A DNA stretch of 64,000 nt, taken from Kosakonia quasisacchari. GTDB lineage: Bacteria; Pseudomonadota; Gammaproteobacteria; Enterobacterales; Enterobacteriaceae. A program made the position numbers and the translations under genes. The notes beneath the pieces were generated by a model that saw only the letters and a program-made list of their open reading frames with translations, was not told the DNA's origin and searched no databases. Below, one piece after another: positions 25,028 to 33,543 of this stretch. Position 1 is the first letter of the stretch. Each line of letters begins with the position of its first letter. The stretch is from assembly GCF_004331415.1 (NCBI RefSeq), contig NZ_SJOP01000017.1:1-64000 (forward strand). The letters are read 5' to 3'.

Positions 25028-26236
25028 TCAGGCACCGGGCTCGAGCATGGTCGGGCGAATGCGTTTGTGACTGAATTGCCACAGCAGCGCCATTGACGTG
25101 ATCATCCCGATAACGCCAAGCATCATCCACGGCAGCTCCGGCTGGTTAAATGTTTTTCCGGCGTCAAACAGCCAGCCGCCACCGGCATAACCGAGCGCGC
25201 CACCGAAGGCCAGCCCAAGACGGCTGAACCCCATATAGCTGCCGCGTGCACGGGCATCGGCTAGCTGCGCGCTTAACGTTTCCCGCGCGGGCTCGGCAAT
25301 AATGGAGCCAATGTAGAAGGTGCAAATTAGCGTGAAGAGCTGTTGCAGCGTACCGACCATCCCCACAGGCAGCAGGCTGAATGACATCACCAGCAGACCC
25401 ACCATCAGGCGATGCTCAAGGCGAAAACGTTTTTCACTCCAGCGCGCAATCGGGTAGAGCAACGTCAGCGAGAGACAGGCTTCAATGGCGTACATCCACT
25501 TCACTGCCGCCGCTGAACCGGCAATGTCATTAACCATAATCGGCAGCATCAACATGACCTGCACCGCCAACATGTAGTAACCGGTCAGGGTCAGCACGTA
25601 AGTCACAAAACGCTTGTCACGCAGCACGCGCGTCAGACCTTCGCGCACCGGCGCTTTCACCGTTGAGAGTTTCCATGCAGGTAGCAGCCAGGCGTTAAAC
25701 GCGGCACACAAGATAAACATCAGCGCACCGGCTGCGCACACCAGACGAAAGTCATATTGCAGCAGCCAACTGCCGAGCAGCGCGCCAATAACGGCGCCTG
25801 CGCTGTCCTGCATCATTAACAGTGAAAAAAAACGGCTGCGCTGATTGGGACGCACCAGTTTCACCACCAGCGCAGAACGAGGCGGATCAAATAATGTGCC
25901 GCCGAGCCCGGAAAGAATGCAGGAGAGCCATAACAGCCAGGGTTCATGCGCTACCGCCATTGCGGCAAAACCCCCTGCACGCATCAGCATGCCGGTGACA
26001 ATCAGCGGTTTGGCACCGAACCGGTCGGCAATTGCACCGCCGAAAATCCCCAAACCTTGTTGAATAAACTGACGCAAACCGAGCGCAATGCCGACCATTA
26101 AGGCCGCCCAGCCAAGCTGGTCAACAAAGCGGATAGAAATCAGTGGGAAGACAACGAAAAAGCCGAGAACCACCAGCATATTATCGACAAGCAGGAAATA
26201 TTTACCCAGGCTCCTTGCCTGCGATATGCGCGCCAT
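25028..26236 (-). CDS. mdtH: MFS multidrug exporter MdtH
   Basis: 402 residues, the E. coli length, with twelve transmembrane helices. MdtH (YceL) is a DHA1-type exporter; overexpression in E. coli gives modest norfloxacin and enoxacin resistance. Motif A is seen as GGAIADRFGAKPLIVTGML. The preferred start (MARISQARSLGKYF, 26236) has a GGAGGGG ribosome site, while the upstream in-frame ATG at 26308 is not shared by homologues. It is divergent from rimJ across about 237 bases. The natural substrate is unknown. Confidence 0.94.
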   Translation of the reverse strand: MARISQARSLGKYFLLVDNMLVVLGFFVVFPLISIRFVDQLGWAALMVGIALGLRQFIQQGLGIFGGAIADRFGAKPLIVTGMLMRAGGFAAMAVAHEPWLLWLSCILSGLGGTLFDPPRSALVVKLVRPNQRSRFFSLLMMQDSAGAVIGALLGSWLLQYDFRLVCAAGALMFILCAAFNAWLLPAWKLSTVKAPVREGLTRVLRDKRFVTYVLTLTGYYMLAVQVMLMLPIMVNDIAGSAAAVKWMYAIEACLSLTLLYPIARWSEKRFRLEHRLMVGLLVMSFSLLPVGMVGTLQQLFTLICTFYIGSIIAEPARETLSAQLADARARGSYMGFSRLGLAFGGALGYAGGGWLFDAGKTFNQPELPWMMLGVIGMITSMALLWQFSHKRIRPTMLEPGA

Positions 26237-26473
26237 TTCCCCTCCGGGAAATAAGAAAGATAAGACCTTCTTATTCTGCGGTTTCGTCAGGCCTTTTCCC
26301 ATCTTCACAGTGACAATATTTTTTTATCAACATCCGCCTTTGATTGAGACTTTTCATCGAAAATGGTGTTTGACGCAGAAAATGCCATGTTGCTGTTTTC
26401 CCACAGCGCCAGAGCAACTGTATAGTAAAGGGAAGGGGTTAAAAGAGTCGTAAAACGGAAGGAGTGGTAATGC

Positions 26474-27058
26474 ATGTTTGGCTATCGCAGTAACGTGCCG
26501 AAAGTACGCTTAGTAACAGACCGTCTGGTGGTTCGCCTGGTGCATGAGCGTGACGCATGGCGGCTGGCGGATTATTACGCAGAAAACCGCCAGTTTTTAA
26601 AACCCTGGGAACCCGTGCGCGATGAAAGCCATTGTTATCCTTCCGGTTGGCAGGCGCGCCTTAGTATGATCAATGAATTTCACAAACAAGGTTCCGCGTT
26701 CTATTTTGCGTTGCTCGACCCAGAAGAGAAAGAGATAGTCGGCGTGGCGAATTTCTCAAACGTGGTGCGCGGCTCTTTTCATGCCTGTTATCTGGGATAT
26801 TCCGTCGGCCAGAAATGGCAGGGGCAGGGGCTGATGTTTGAAGCGCTGACCTCGGCCATTCGCTATATGCAACGCACGCAACATATGCATCGTATTATGG
26901 CGAACTACATGCCGCACAATAAACGCAGCGGTGATTTGCTGGCGAGACTTGGCTTTGAAAAAGAGGGCTATGCCAAATCGTATCTGTTAATTGACGGGCA
27001 ATGGCGCGATCACGTGCTTACCGCATTAACCACGCACGAATGGACCCCCGGACGCTAA
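26474..27058 (+). CDS. rimJ: Ribosomal protein S5 N-acetyltransferase RimJ
   Basis: 194 residues, the E. coli length, a GNAT-fold acetyltransferase. RimJ acetylates the N-terminal alanine of ribosomal protein S5 and has a separate role in 30S assembly. The acetyl-CoA binding motif A appears as VGQKWQGQGLMFEAL (Q/R-x-x-G-x-G), followed by RIMANYMPHNKRSGDLLARLGF. An ATG lies just after a GGAAGGAG ribosome site. It starts a compact run with yceH (nine bases later) and yceM, probably one operon. Confidence 0.95.
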   Translation: MFGYRSNVPKVRLVTDRLVVRLVHERDAWRLADYYAENRQFLKPWEPVRDESHCYPSGWQARLSMINEFHKQGSAFYFALLDPEEKEIVGVANFSNVVRGSFHACYLGYSVGQKWQGQGLMFEALTSAIRYMQRTQHMHRIMANYMPHNKRSGDLLARLGFEKEGYAKSYLLIDGQWRDHVLTALTTHEWTPGR

Positions 27059-27067
27059 GGAGTTTTG

Positions 27068-27715
27068 ATGAAGTATCAATTAACCGCCGTAGAGGCGAGG
27101 GTGATTGGCTGTTTACTGGAAAAGCAGGTCACAACGCCGGAGCAATACCCACTCTCGATTAATAGCGTGGTGACTGCCTGCAATCAAAAAACCAACCGCG
27201 AACCAGTAATGAACCTTGGCGAACATGAGGTTCAGGCGGTGCTGGACGAGCTGGTTAAGCGCCATTATCTGCGCACGGTGAGCGGTTTTGGTAACCGGGT
27301 GACAAAATATGAGCAACGTTTCTGTAATTCCGAGTTTGGCGATCTCAAGCTCACTGCTGCCGAGGTGGCGCTCATCACCACGTTATTACTGCGCGGGCCG
27401 CAAACGCCCGGCGAATTGCGCACTCGCGGTGAACGCATGCATCAGTTCAGCGATATGGCTGAAGTGGAAAATGCGTTAGAACACCTGGCGACGCGCGAAG
27501 ACGGGCCGTATGTGGTGCGTCTGCCCAGAGAGCCAGGCAAACGCGAAAGCCGCTTTATGCATCTTTTCAGCGGCGATGTGCAGACGCTGGTCAATGTTGT
27601 TGAAGCCGTCAGCCCGCCGGAAGCGTCTCTGGCGGCGCGCGTCGACGCGCTGGAAGAGGAAGTGGCTGAACTGAAGCAGCGTCTCGATTCACTGCTTGCA
27701 CATCTGGGGGATTAA
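27068..27715 (+). CDS. yceH: UPF0502/DUF480 protein YceH
   Basis: 215 residues, as in E. coli. Two winged-helix domains are predicted: residues 1-85 (LTAVEARVIGCLLEKQ ... YLRTVSGFGNRVTKYEQRF) and 90-165 (LTAAEVALITTLLLRGPQTPGELR). A C-terminal coiled coil follows (ARVDALEEEVAELKQRLDSL). The function is unknown; the winged helices suggest nucleic acid binding, which is inference. The ATG at 27068 is preferred to a TTG one codon earlier; AAGGAG precedes it. yceM begins two bases after its stop. Confidence 0.92.
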   Translation: MKYQLTAVEARVIGCLLEKQVTTPEQYPLSINSVVTACNQKTNREPVMNLGEHEVQAVLDELVKRHYLRTVSGFGNRVTKYEQRFCNSEFGDLKLTAAEVALITTLLLRGPQTPGELRTRGERMHQFSDMAEVENALEHLATREDGPYVVRLPREPGKRESRFMHLFSGDVQTLVNVVEAVSPPEASLAARVDALEEEVAELKQRLDSLLAHLGD

Positions 27716-27717
27716 TA

Positions 27718-28641
27718 GTGACAACCTTACGTATCGGTGTGGTGGGACTGGGTGGCATTGCACAAAAAGCCTGGTTGCCTGTATTGGGTGCTGCGACAAA
27801 CTGGACGCTCGCGGCGGCCTGGTCGCCAACGCGGGAAAAGGCGCTGCGCGTTTGCGAAACCTGGCGCATTCCGTATGCCGACTCGCTGGCTTCCCTGGCG
27901 GCACAATGTGACGCGGTTTTTGTCCATACCTCAACGGCTTCACACTATGCGGTAGTCAGTGAGTTGCTTAACCTTGGGGTGCATGTCTGTGTGGACAAAC
28001 CGCTGGCGGAAAATTTACCGGATGCGGAGCGGCTCATCGAACTGGCCGCACGTAAAAAACTGACGCTGATGGTCGGTTTTAACCGCCGTTTCTCCCCGCT
28101 TTACCGTGAGCTAAAACTGCAGATGCCGCAGGCTGCCTCGCTACGTATGGATAAACATCGTACTGATAGCGTCGGGCCGCATGATTTACGTTTCACCCTA
28201 CTGGATGACTATCTGCACGTTGTTGATACCGCGCTGTGGCTAGCGGGCGGCGCGGCGCAATTAAACAGCGGCACGCTGCTGACCAATGACGACGGTGCCA
28301 TGATTTATGCCGAGCACCACTTCAGTGTTGAACATCTGCAAATTACCACCAGCATGCATCGCCGGGCGGGCAGCCAGCGCGAATGGATCCAGGCGGTGAC
28401 AGACGGTGGGTTGTTCGACATTACGGATATGCGCGAGTGGCGTGAAGAGCGCGGGCAGGGCGTGGTCGCCCGTCCGGTAGCTGGCTGGCAGAGTGTGCTG
28501 GAGCAGCGCGGTTTTGCCGGGTGCGCCCGCCATTTCATTGAATGTGTGCAAAATCAGACAGTTCCGGAAACAGCCGGTGAACAAGCGATCCTTGCCCAGC
28601 GCGTTGTGGACAAGCTCTGGCGCGAGGCGATGAGTGAATAA
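27718..28641 (+). CDS. yceM: Gfo/Idh/MocA-family oxidoreductase YceM
   Basis: 307 residues, the same as E. coli YceM (also called MviM). An N-terminal Rossmann domain begins RIGVVGLGGIAQKAWLP (GxGxxG-type), and CVDKPLAEN is the typical EKP-like loop with the catalytic lysine. The C-terminal half is the GFO/IDH/MocA dimerisation domain. The substrate is unknown. The start is GTG at 27718, two bases after the yceH stop, consistent with translational coupling. It lies upstream of murJ, from which it is separated by a hairpin terminator. Confidence 0.91.
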   Translation: MTTLRIGVVGLGGIAQKAWLPVLGAATNWTLAAAWSPTREKALRVCETWRIPYADSLASLAAQCDAVFVHTSTASHYAVVSELLNLGVHVCVDKPLAENLPDAERLIELAARKKLTLMVGFNRRFSPLYRELKLQMPQAASLRMDKHRTDSVGPHDLRFTLLDDYLHVVDTALWLAGGAAQLNSGTLLTNDDGAMIYAEHHFSVEHLQITTSMHRRAGSQREWIQAVTDGGLFDITDMREWREERGQGVVARPVAGWQSVLEQRGFAGCARHFIECVQNQTVPETAGEQAILAQRVVDKLWREAMSE

Positions 28642-28707
28642 TGCCCGGTAACATCTGGCGATAGTAATTCGCCTTTTTCTCTGTAGACTAAGCGCTTCGC
28701 TGTACAT

Positions 28708-28736
28708 CAACGCCTGCATTGCAGGCGTTGTGTCTT
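28708..28736 (+). terminator. Hairpin terminator between yceM and murJ
   Basis: A perfect 10-bp stem (CAACGCCTGC / GCAGGCGTTG) with an ATT loop is followed by TGTCTT. The T-run is broken, so read-through into murJ is likely. Confidence 0.65.
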
Positions 28737-28748
28737 ATGGAAACCAGA

Positions 28749-30287
28749 ATGAACCTATTAAAATCGCTGGCGGCTGTCAGCTCCATGACGATGTTTTCAC
28801 GCGTGCTGGGTTTTGCGCGCGATGCCATTGTGGCAAGGGTGTTTGGTGCGGGAATGGCGACCGACGCCTTTTTCGTGGCGTTCAAACTGCCGAATTTATT
28901 GCGCCGCATTTTTGCCGAGGGGGCGTTTTCTCAGGCCTTTGTGCCGATCCTCGCCGAGTACAAAAGCAAACAGGGTGAAGATGCGACGCGGGTTTTTGTC
29001 TCCTATGTCTGCGGGCTGCTAACGCTGGCACTGGCGATTGTCACCGTCGCCGGGATGCTGGCGGCACCGTGGGTGATCCTCGTGACTGCGCCGGGCTTTG
29101 CCGATACGGCAGATAAATTCAACTTAACCTCGCAGCTACTGCGCATTACCTTTCCTTATATTCTGCTGATCTCGCTGGCGTCGCTGGCCGGGGCAATCCT
29201 CAATACCTGGAATCGCTTTTCGGTACCGGCATTTGCGCCCACATTCTTAAACATCAGCATGATTGGCTTTGCGCTGTTTGCTGCTCCTTATTTCCACCCG
29301 CCGGTGTTGGCGCTGGCCTGGGCTGTGACGGTCGGGGGTGTGCTGCAATTGGTGTATCAACTGCCGCACCTGAAGAAAATCGGCATGCTGGTGCTGCCGC
29401 GTATCAGCTTTCGCGATGCCGGAGCGATGCGTGTGATCAAACAGATGGGACCGGCCATTCTTGGGGTTTCGGTTAGCCAGATCTCGCTTATCATCAACAC
29501 CATTTTCGCGTCGTTCCTGGTTTCCGGTTCCGTGTCGTGGATGTATTACGCTGACCGCTTGATGGAGTTTCCTTCCGGCGTGCTGGGCGTGGCGCTGGGG
29601 ACAATCCTGCTGCCATCGTTGTCGAAAAGTTTCGCCAGCGGTAACCACGACGAATATTGCCGTTTGATGGATTGGGGTCTGCGACTCTGTTTTCTGCTGG
29701 CGTTGCCCAGCGCCGTAGCGCTCGGCATCCTGGCGAAACCGTTGACGGTATCGCTGTTCCAGTACGGCAAATTCACCGCTTTCGATGCGTTAATGACGCA
29801 ACGCGCGTTAATTGCCTACTCAGTAGGGTTAATGGGACTTATCGTGGTCAAAGTGCTGGCGCCGGGTTTCTACTCGCGACAGAACATTAAAACGCCGGTG
29901 AAGATTGCCCTTGTCACGTTGTTGATGACGCAATTAATGAACCTTGCGTTTATCGGGCCGCTGAAACACGCCGGGTTGTCGCTGTCGATTGGTCTGGCGG
30001 CCTGCCTGAACGCCGGGTTGCTTTACTGGCAGTTGCGTAAGCAGCAGATCTTTACGCCGCAGCCGGGCTGGGCAAGTTTCCTGCTGCGTTTGGTGATCGC
30101 GGTGCTGGTGATGGCTGCGGCATTAGTCGGTATGCTGTATGTCATGCCGGAATGGTCCACAGGTACCATGCCTTATCGCCTGCTACGTTTGATGGCCGTC
30201 GTGCTGGTCGGCGTGATGGCGTATTTCACCACGCTTGCGCTGCTGGGCTTTAAAGTGAAAGAGTTTGCGCGTCGGACTACGGCGTAA
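28749..30287 (+). CDS. murJ: Lipid II flippase MurJ
   Basis: 512 residues, a 14-helix MOP-superfamily transporter that moves lipid II across the inner membrane for peptidoglycan synthesis; it is essential in E. coli. The N-terminus MNLLKSLAAVSSMTMFSRVLGFARD and the MATDAFFVAFKLPNLLRR segment hold the conserved arginines and aspartate of the central cavity (Arg18, Arg24, Asp39 and Arg52 by E. coli numbering). I start it at 28749; an ATG twelve bases upstream is possible but is not shared with homologues. No decay is seen. Confidence 0.95.
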   Translation: MNLLKSLAAVSSMTMFSRVLGFARDAIVARVFGAGMATDAFFVAFKLPNLLRRIFAEGAFSQAFVPILAEYKSKQGEDATRVFVSYVCGLLTLALAIVTVAGMLAAPWVILVTAPGFADTADKFNLTSQLLRITFPYILLISLASLAGAILNTWNRFSVPAFAPTFLNISMIGFALFAAPYFHPPVLALAWAVTVGGVLQLVYQLPHLKKIGMLVLPRISFRDAGAMRVIKQMGPAILGVSVSQISLIINTIFASFLVSGSVSWMYYADRLMEFPSGVLGVALGTILLPSLSKSFASGNHDEYCRLMDWGLRLCFLLALPSAVALGILAKPLTVSLFQYGKFTAFDALMTQRALIAYSVGLMGLIVVKVLAPGFYSRQNIKTPVKIALVTLLMTQLMNLAFIGPLKHAGLSLSIGLAACLNAGLLYWQLRKQQIFTPQPGWASFLLRLVIAVLVMAAALVGMLYVMPEWSTGTMPYRLLRLMAVVLVGVMAYFTTLALLGFKVKEFARRTTA

Positions 30288-30330
30288 GTTTGTTCAGCGA
30301 AGTAGAAGCGAGAAAAGAGAAAAGCAAATT

Positions 30331-30350
30331 GCCAGGGAATTATCCCTGGC
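30331..30350. terminator. Hairpin between murJ and flgN
   Basis: A perfect 8-bp stem (GCCAGGGA / TCCCTGGC) with an ATTA loop lies between the convergent murJ and flgN genes. A loose T-rich tract follows on the minus strand, so it most likely terminates flgMN transcripts. Confidence 0.6.
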
Positions 30351-30367
30351 AAAGAAGACGGGTCTTA

Positions 30368-30790
30368 TTAAATCGAGATTTTCTTTCCGCCTCGGCTGGC
30401 GGAAGCGGTATAACCATTCGCGCCGTACAGGCTCGGTTCCTGATGCGGCTTTAGCAGTTCCAGCGCTTGCTGGTTACGCGCAATTTGCCCTTCCAGCAGC
30501 CATCCGTTGTGCTGGTTAAGGTCGCGCAAATGTTGCGTTTTCTGCGTAATGGTTTGCCAGCGATCGGCGATGTCGTCGTTTGCGCTATGTTGCGCTTTTT
30601 GTGTCGAACGACGTTGTTGCTCCAGGTAATCCAGTGTCGCGAGCAATGAGCTTTTTTCTTCCGTGATACGCTGCAGTGTGCTGCTATGAATGTTACCTAC
30701 GGAAAGCTGTTTTTGCTCAGCATCCATCACGTCTTTAAGCGCGCTCAGGATAACTGTCATTTGATCAAGAATGTCTGACAGTCGATTCAT
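30368..30790 (-). CDS. flgN: Flagellar export chaperone FlgN
   Basis: 140 residues, mostly helical coiled coil. FlgN is the cytosolic type III export chaperone for the hook-filament junction proteins FlgK and FlgL, and in Salmonella it also enhances flgM translation. The conserved C-terminal LNQHNGWLLEGQIARNQQAL-type segment, read here as HNGWLLEGQIARNQQ, is present. The frame is open upstream, but the start at MNRLSDILDQM (30790) matches homologues. It follows flgM by four bases in a sigma-28-driven operon. Confidence 0.94.
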   Translation of the reverse strand: MNRLSDILDQMTVILSALKDVMDAEQKQLSVGNIHSSTLQRITEEKSSLLATLDYLEQQRRSTQKAQHSANDDIADRWQTITQKTQHLRDLNQHNGWLLEGQIARNQQALELLKPHQEPSLYGANGYTASASRGGKKISI

Positions 30791-30794
30791 ACTG

Positions 30795-31088
30795 TTATTT
30801 ACTCTGCAAGTAACTCTTCGCTTCATCAATCAGGGCATCGGCGATTTTGCCGGTGTCCATCTTCAGTTCACCATTACGAATCGCAGTTTTCAGCTGTTCC
30901 ACGCGTTCCATATTGATGTCATTCGCGCCCGCCTGCATCAGCTTGGTTTGCGCGCCGCTGAGGGTCACGCTGGTGCTGTTTGCCGTAGCCGCTTTTTCCA
31001 GACGCGTTTTTTGCGTTTGGGTATCGTTAGTTTCGCGCTGTTGAACGGAACTAACCGGTTTTAAAGACGATGTGCGATCAATGCTCAT
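30795..31088 (-). CDS. flgM: Anti-sigma-28 factor FlgM
   Basis: 97 residues, the usual FlgM size. The protein binds sigma-28 (FliA) and blocks class III flagellar genes until it is secreted through the completed hook. The disordered N-terminal half (TSSLKPVSSVQQRE) is the export-competent region, while the C-terminal half (NMERVEQLKTAIRNGELKMDTGKIADAL) holds the sigma-binding helices. It has its own sigma-28 promoter upstream and can also be read from flgA. Identification is firm. Confidence 0.96.
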   Translation of the reverse strand: MSIDRTSSLKPVSSVQQRETNDTQTQKTRLEKAATANSTSVTLSGAQTKLMQAGANDINMERVEQLKTAIRNGELKMDTGKIADALIDEAKSYLQSK

Positions 31089-31149
31089 AGTGTTGTCCTC
31101 ATCGAGGTATCCCGGCGTTTCGGGCCTGATATCTTTAGTCGTTGCTTAT

Positions 31150-31176
31150 TTATCGGCAGCCGACATGAATTCTTTA
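31150..31176 (-). promoter_or_regulatory. Sigma-28 promoter of flgMN
   Basis: The minus strand carries TAAAGAAT, exactly eleven bases, then GCCGATAA, matching the flagellar sigma-28 consensus TAAAGTTT-N11-GCCGATAA. It lies just past the flgA stop and about 60 bases before flgM, giving class III expression. Confidence 0.92.
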
Positions 31177-31182
31177 AAAAGA

Positions 31183-31842
31183 TTATAGGTTAATCAGAAT
31201 ATTCCCATCAGCGTTCACTGTACCGCTGACAATCTGCCCTGAAGCCATGCGCACACGGGCGTTTTGCGCCACTGCCGCATTGTTCAGCGCCTGACCTTCG
31301 CCGTTCACACTAAAGCCATCACCCGACGCCACGACCTGTACACGCTGACCCGCTTTAACCCGCCATGCCTGGCGCAACATTGACAGTTGAATCGCCTGGC
31401 CTGGGGTAAGATCGCGCAAACTGACCGCATCCTGCGCCTGGGTAATATCCAGCATCGTTCTCGGCGGCAACTGATCGAGGCGGCCGCGTTTTAGCGTCAC
31501 ACTGCCGGGCTGCAACATGCTGCCACGCGCAACGGACTGTGCTGCCACCACATAGTTACCGGTCGCCTGAACTTCCACCTGCAAATAGCGCTTAACACCT
31601 GCGCAATTCGCCAGCACGTTCAAGTTCCCCCACAATTTTGCGTTCCCGAGCACGCTCAGCGCTGGCTGGTCGCAACTGGGCAACAGATTTTGCGGGGTGC
31701 GTATATTTACCACTACCTCGTCGCTAAAGCCAGCAAGACGTTGAGCAAAAAATGACGTCAGCTGTGATTGCAAGTCAGCAGCCTGAGCAAAGGCGCTTAA
31801 TAACAGTAAGGTCGCGGCTAAACCGCCTTTCAACGTGTTCAT
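31183..31842 (-). CDS. flgA: Flagellar P-ring assembly chaperone FlgA
   Basis: 219 residues, the E. coli length. A signal peptide ends near FAQAAD; FlgA is a periplasmic chaperone that helps FlgI form the P ring around the rod. The C-terminal SAF domain (LPPRTMLDITQAQDAVSLRDLTPG ... GQRVQVVASGDGFSV) is clear. The start MNTLKGG at 31842 has an AGGAGT ribosome site; an open upstream stretch to 31893 is not part of the gene. It is divergent from flgB and heads flgAMN. Confidence 0.95.
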   Translation of the reverse strand: MNTLKGGLAATLLLLSAFAQAADLQSQLTSFFAQRLAGFSDEVVVNIRTPQNLLPSCDQPALSVLGNAKLWGNLNVLANCAGVKRYLQVEVQATGNYVVAAQSVARGSMLQPGSVTLKRGRLDQLPPRTMLDITQAQDAVSLRDLTPGQAIQLSMLRQAWRVKAGQRVQVVASGDGFSVNGEGQALNNAAVAQNARVRMASGQIVSGTVNADGNILINL

Positions 31843-31899
31843 CGCAGACTCCTGCCTGTTGAGTGGTTGAGGGGATTTTAACCGCATGGTCAACCTATC

Positions 31900-31941
31900 A
31901 ACGCAATAAATAGCGACGCATTTTGCCCTTATTCCAACGAT
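31900..31941 (+). promoter_or_regulatory. FlhD4C2 binding site in the flgA-flgB gap
   Basis: AACGC-AAT-AAATAGCG (31900-31915) is an exact match to the FlhD4C2 half-site. After eleven bases it is followed by a degenerate inverted half-site (CTTATTCCAACG). This arrangement activates the class II promoters of both flgA and flgB in enterics. Confidence 0.85.
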
Positions 31942-31999
31942 AAGTTTGTCAGCGGAGATTTAAGCTGTTGGCTAAATAATTGTCATCAGTGGGGGAGCC

Positions 32000-32416
32000 A
32001 TGCTCGATAAACTTGATGCCGCACTGCGTTTCCAGCAAGAAGCGCTGAACCTGAGCGCCCAGCGTCAGGAAATTCTGGCGGCAAACATCGCCAACGCCGA
32101 TACCCCAGGGTTTCAGGCGCGCGATATTGATTTCGCCAGCGAATTGAAAAAAGTCATGGAGCGTGGGCGTGCTGAAGGCAGCGGCGTTTCGTTGACCATG
32201 ACCTCTTCGCGCCATATTCCGGCGCAGGCGATGAGCGGACCGTCTACCGATTTGATGTACCGCATTCCGGATCAGCCCTCGCTGGATGGCAACACCGTGG
32301 ATATGGATCGTGAACGTACGCAGTTCGCTGACAACAGCGTTAAATACCAGACCGGCCTGACCGTGCTGGGTGGGCAGATCAAAAGCATGATGAGTGTTCT
32401 GCAACAGGGGAACTAA
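32000..32416 (+). CDS. flgB: Flagellar proximal rod protein FlgB
   Basis: 138 residues. FlgB is a rod component exported through the flagellar type III apparatus and placed at the membrane end of the drive shaft. The family motif LAANIANADTPGF (residues 27-39) is the N-terminal rod/hook signature, and the C-terminal helix TVLGGQIKSMMSVLQQGN completes the coiled-coil pair. GGGGGAG precedes the ATG. It opens the class II operon flgBCDEFGHIJ, with the next gene four bases away. Length and motifs match E. coli. Confidence 0.96.
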   Translation: MLDKLDAALRFQQEALNLSAQRQEILAANIANADTPGFQARDIDFASELKKVMERGRAEGSGVSLTMTSSRHIPAQAMSGPSTDLMYRIPDQPSLDGNTVDMDRERTQFADNSVKYQTGLTVLGGQIKSMMSVLQQGN

Positions 32417-32420
32417 TTAA

Positions 32421-32825
32421 ATGGCATTACTGAATATCTTTGATGTCGCAGGCTCCGCGCTGACCGCGCAGTCCAAACGTTTGAACGTGGCCGCCAGTAA
32501 TATGGCGAACGCCGACAGCGTGACCGGACCGGATGGTCAGCCGTATCGCGCTAAGCAGGTTGTGTTCCAGGTGGATGCTGCGCCCGGGCAAGCGACCGGC
32601 GGTGTAAAAGTTGCTGATGTGATTGAAAGCCAGGCGCCGGACAAACTGGTTTACGAACCAGGTAATCCGCTGGCTGATGCGAATGGCTACGTCAAAATGC
32701 CCAATGTTGATGTGGTCGGCGAAATGGTGAACACCATGTCCGCGTCCCGCAGCTACCAGGCGAACGTTGAAGTGCTTAATACCGTTAAGAGCATGATGCT
32801 CAAAACCCTCACGCTCGGACAGTAA
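32421..32825 (+). CDS. flgC: Flagellar proximal rod protein FlgC
   Basis: 134 residues, identical in size to E. coli FlgC. It is a rod subunit secreted through the flagellar export gate. The N-terminal motif LNVAASNMANADSVTG and C-terminal VNTMSASRSYQANVEVLNTVKSMMLKTLTLGQ helix are both standard; I cite the latter by its ends only, since it spans about residues 103-134. It starts four bases after flgB, so translation is probably coupled. No oddities are seen. Confidence 0.96.
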   Translation: MALLNIFDVAGSALTAQSKRLNVAASNMANADSVTGPDGQPYRAKQVVFQVDAAPGQATGGVKVADVIESQAPDKLVYEPGNPLADANGYVKMPNVDVVGEMVNTMSASRSYQANVEVLNTVKSMMLKTLTLGQ

Positions 32826-32836
32826 AGGAGACGCGC

Positions 32837-33517
32837 ATGTCTATCGCCGTAAGAGTGGATGACCCGACAAATAGCGGTGTCTCCTCGACCAGTAACAACA
32901 CCAGCACAACCGGAACAAACAGTGCATCCGACCTGCAAGGCAGCTTTTTAACGCTGCTGGTCGCGCAACTGAAAAACCAGGACCCGACTAACCCGCTGCA
33001 GAACAACGAACTCACCACTCAGCTGGCGCAAATCAGCACCGTGAGCGGGATTGAAAAACTGAATACCACCCTCGGTTCGATTTCTGGACAGATCGACAAC
33101 AGCCAGTCGCTGCAGGCGACAAACCTGATTGGACATGGCGTGATGATCCCAGGACAGACCGTTCTGGTGGGCAAAGAAACTTCAACGCCGTTCGGCGTGG
33201 AGCTGACTCAGGCCGCCGATAAAGTGACCGCTACCGTGACCAACAAAGACGGTACCGTGGTGCGCACTATTGAGATTGGCTCGCTGACTGCTGGTGTCCA
33301 CACCTTCAGTTGGGACGGCAAGATGACGGATGGAACAGCGGCACCCGATGGCTCTTATAAAGTCTCTATCGCCGCCAGCTCTGGTGCAACACAGCTGGTT
33401 GCCCAGCCGTTGCAGTTTGCACTGGTGCAAGGTGTTACCCGCGGCAGCAACGGTAGCACACTGGATTTAGGTACTTACGGTACTACCACACTCGACGAAG
33501 TACGGCAGATTATCTAA
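32837..33517 (+). CDS. flgD: Flagellar hook-capping protein FlgD
   Basis: 226 residues. FlgD is the temporary cap that drives hook assembly and is lost when FlgK arrives. The N-terminal export region is Ser/Thr/Asn-rich, followed by LQGSFLTLLVAQLKNQDPTNP, the conserved FlgD motif (about residues 35-55). The C-terminal part holds Tudor-like and fibronectin-like domains (GVHTFSWDGKMTDGTAAPDG). AAAGGAG precedes the ATG. It is the third gene of the rod-hook operon and complete. Confidence 0.96.
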   Translation: MSIAVRVDDPTNSGVSSTSNNTSTTGTNSASDLQGSFLTLLVAQLKNQDPTNPLQNNELTTQLAQISTVSGIEKLNTTLGSISGQIDNSQSLQATNLIGHGVMIPGQTVLVGKETSTPFGVELTQAADKVTATVTNKDGTVVRTIEIGSLTAGVHTFSWDGKMTDGTAAPDGSYKVSIAASSGATQLVAQPLQFALVQGVTRGSNGSTLDLGTYGTTTLDEVRQII

Positions 33518-33543
33518 GCCAAAACACTTATCAGGAGTAAGTC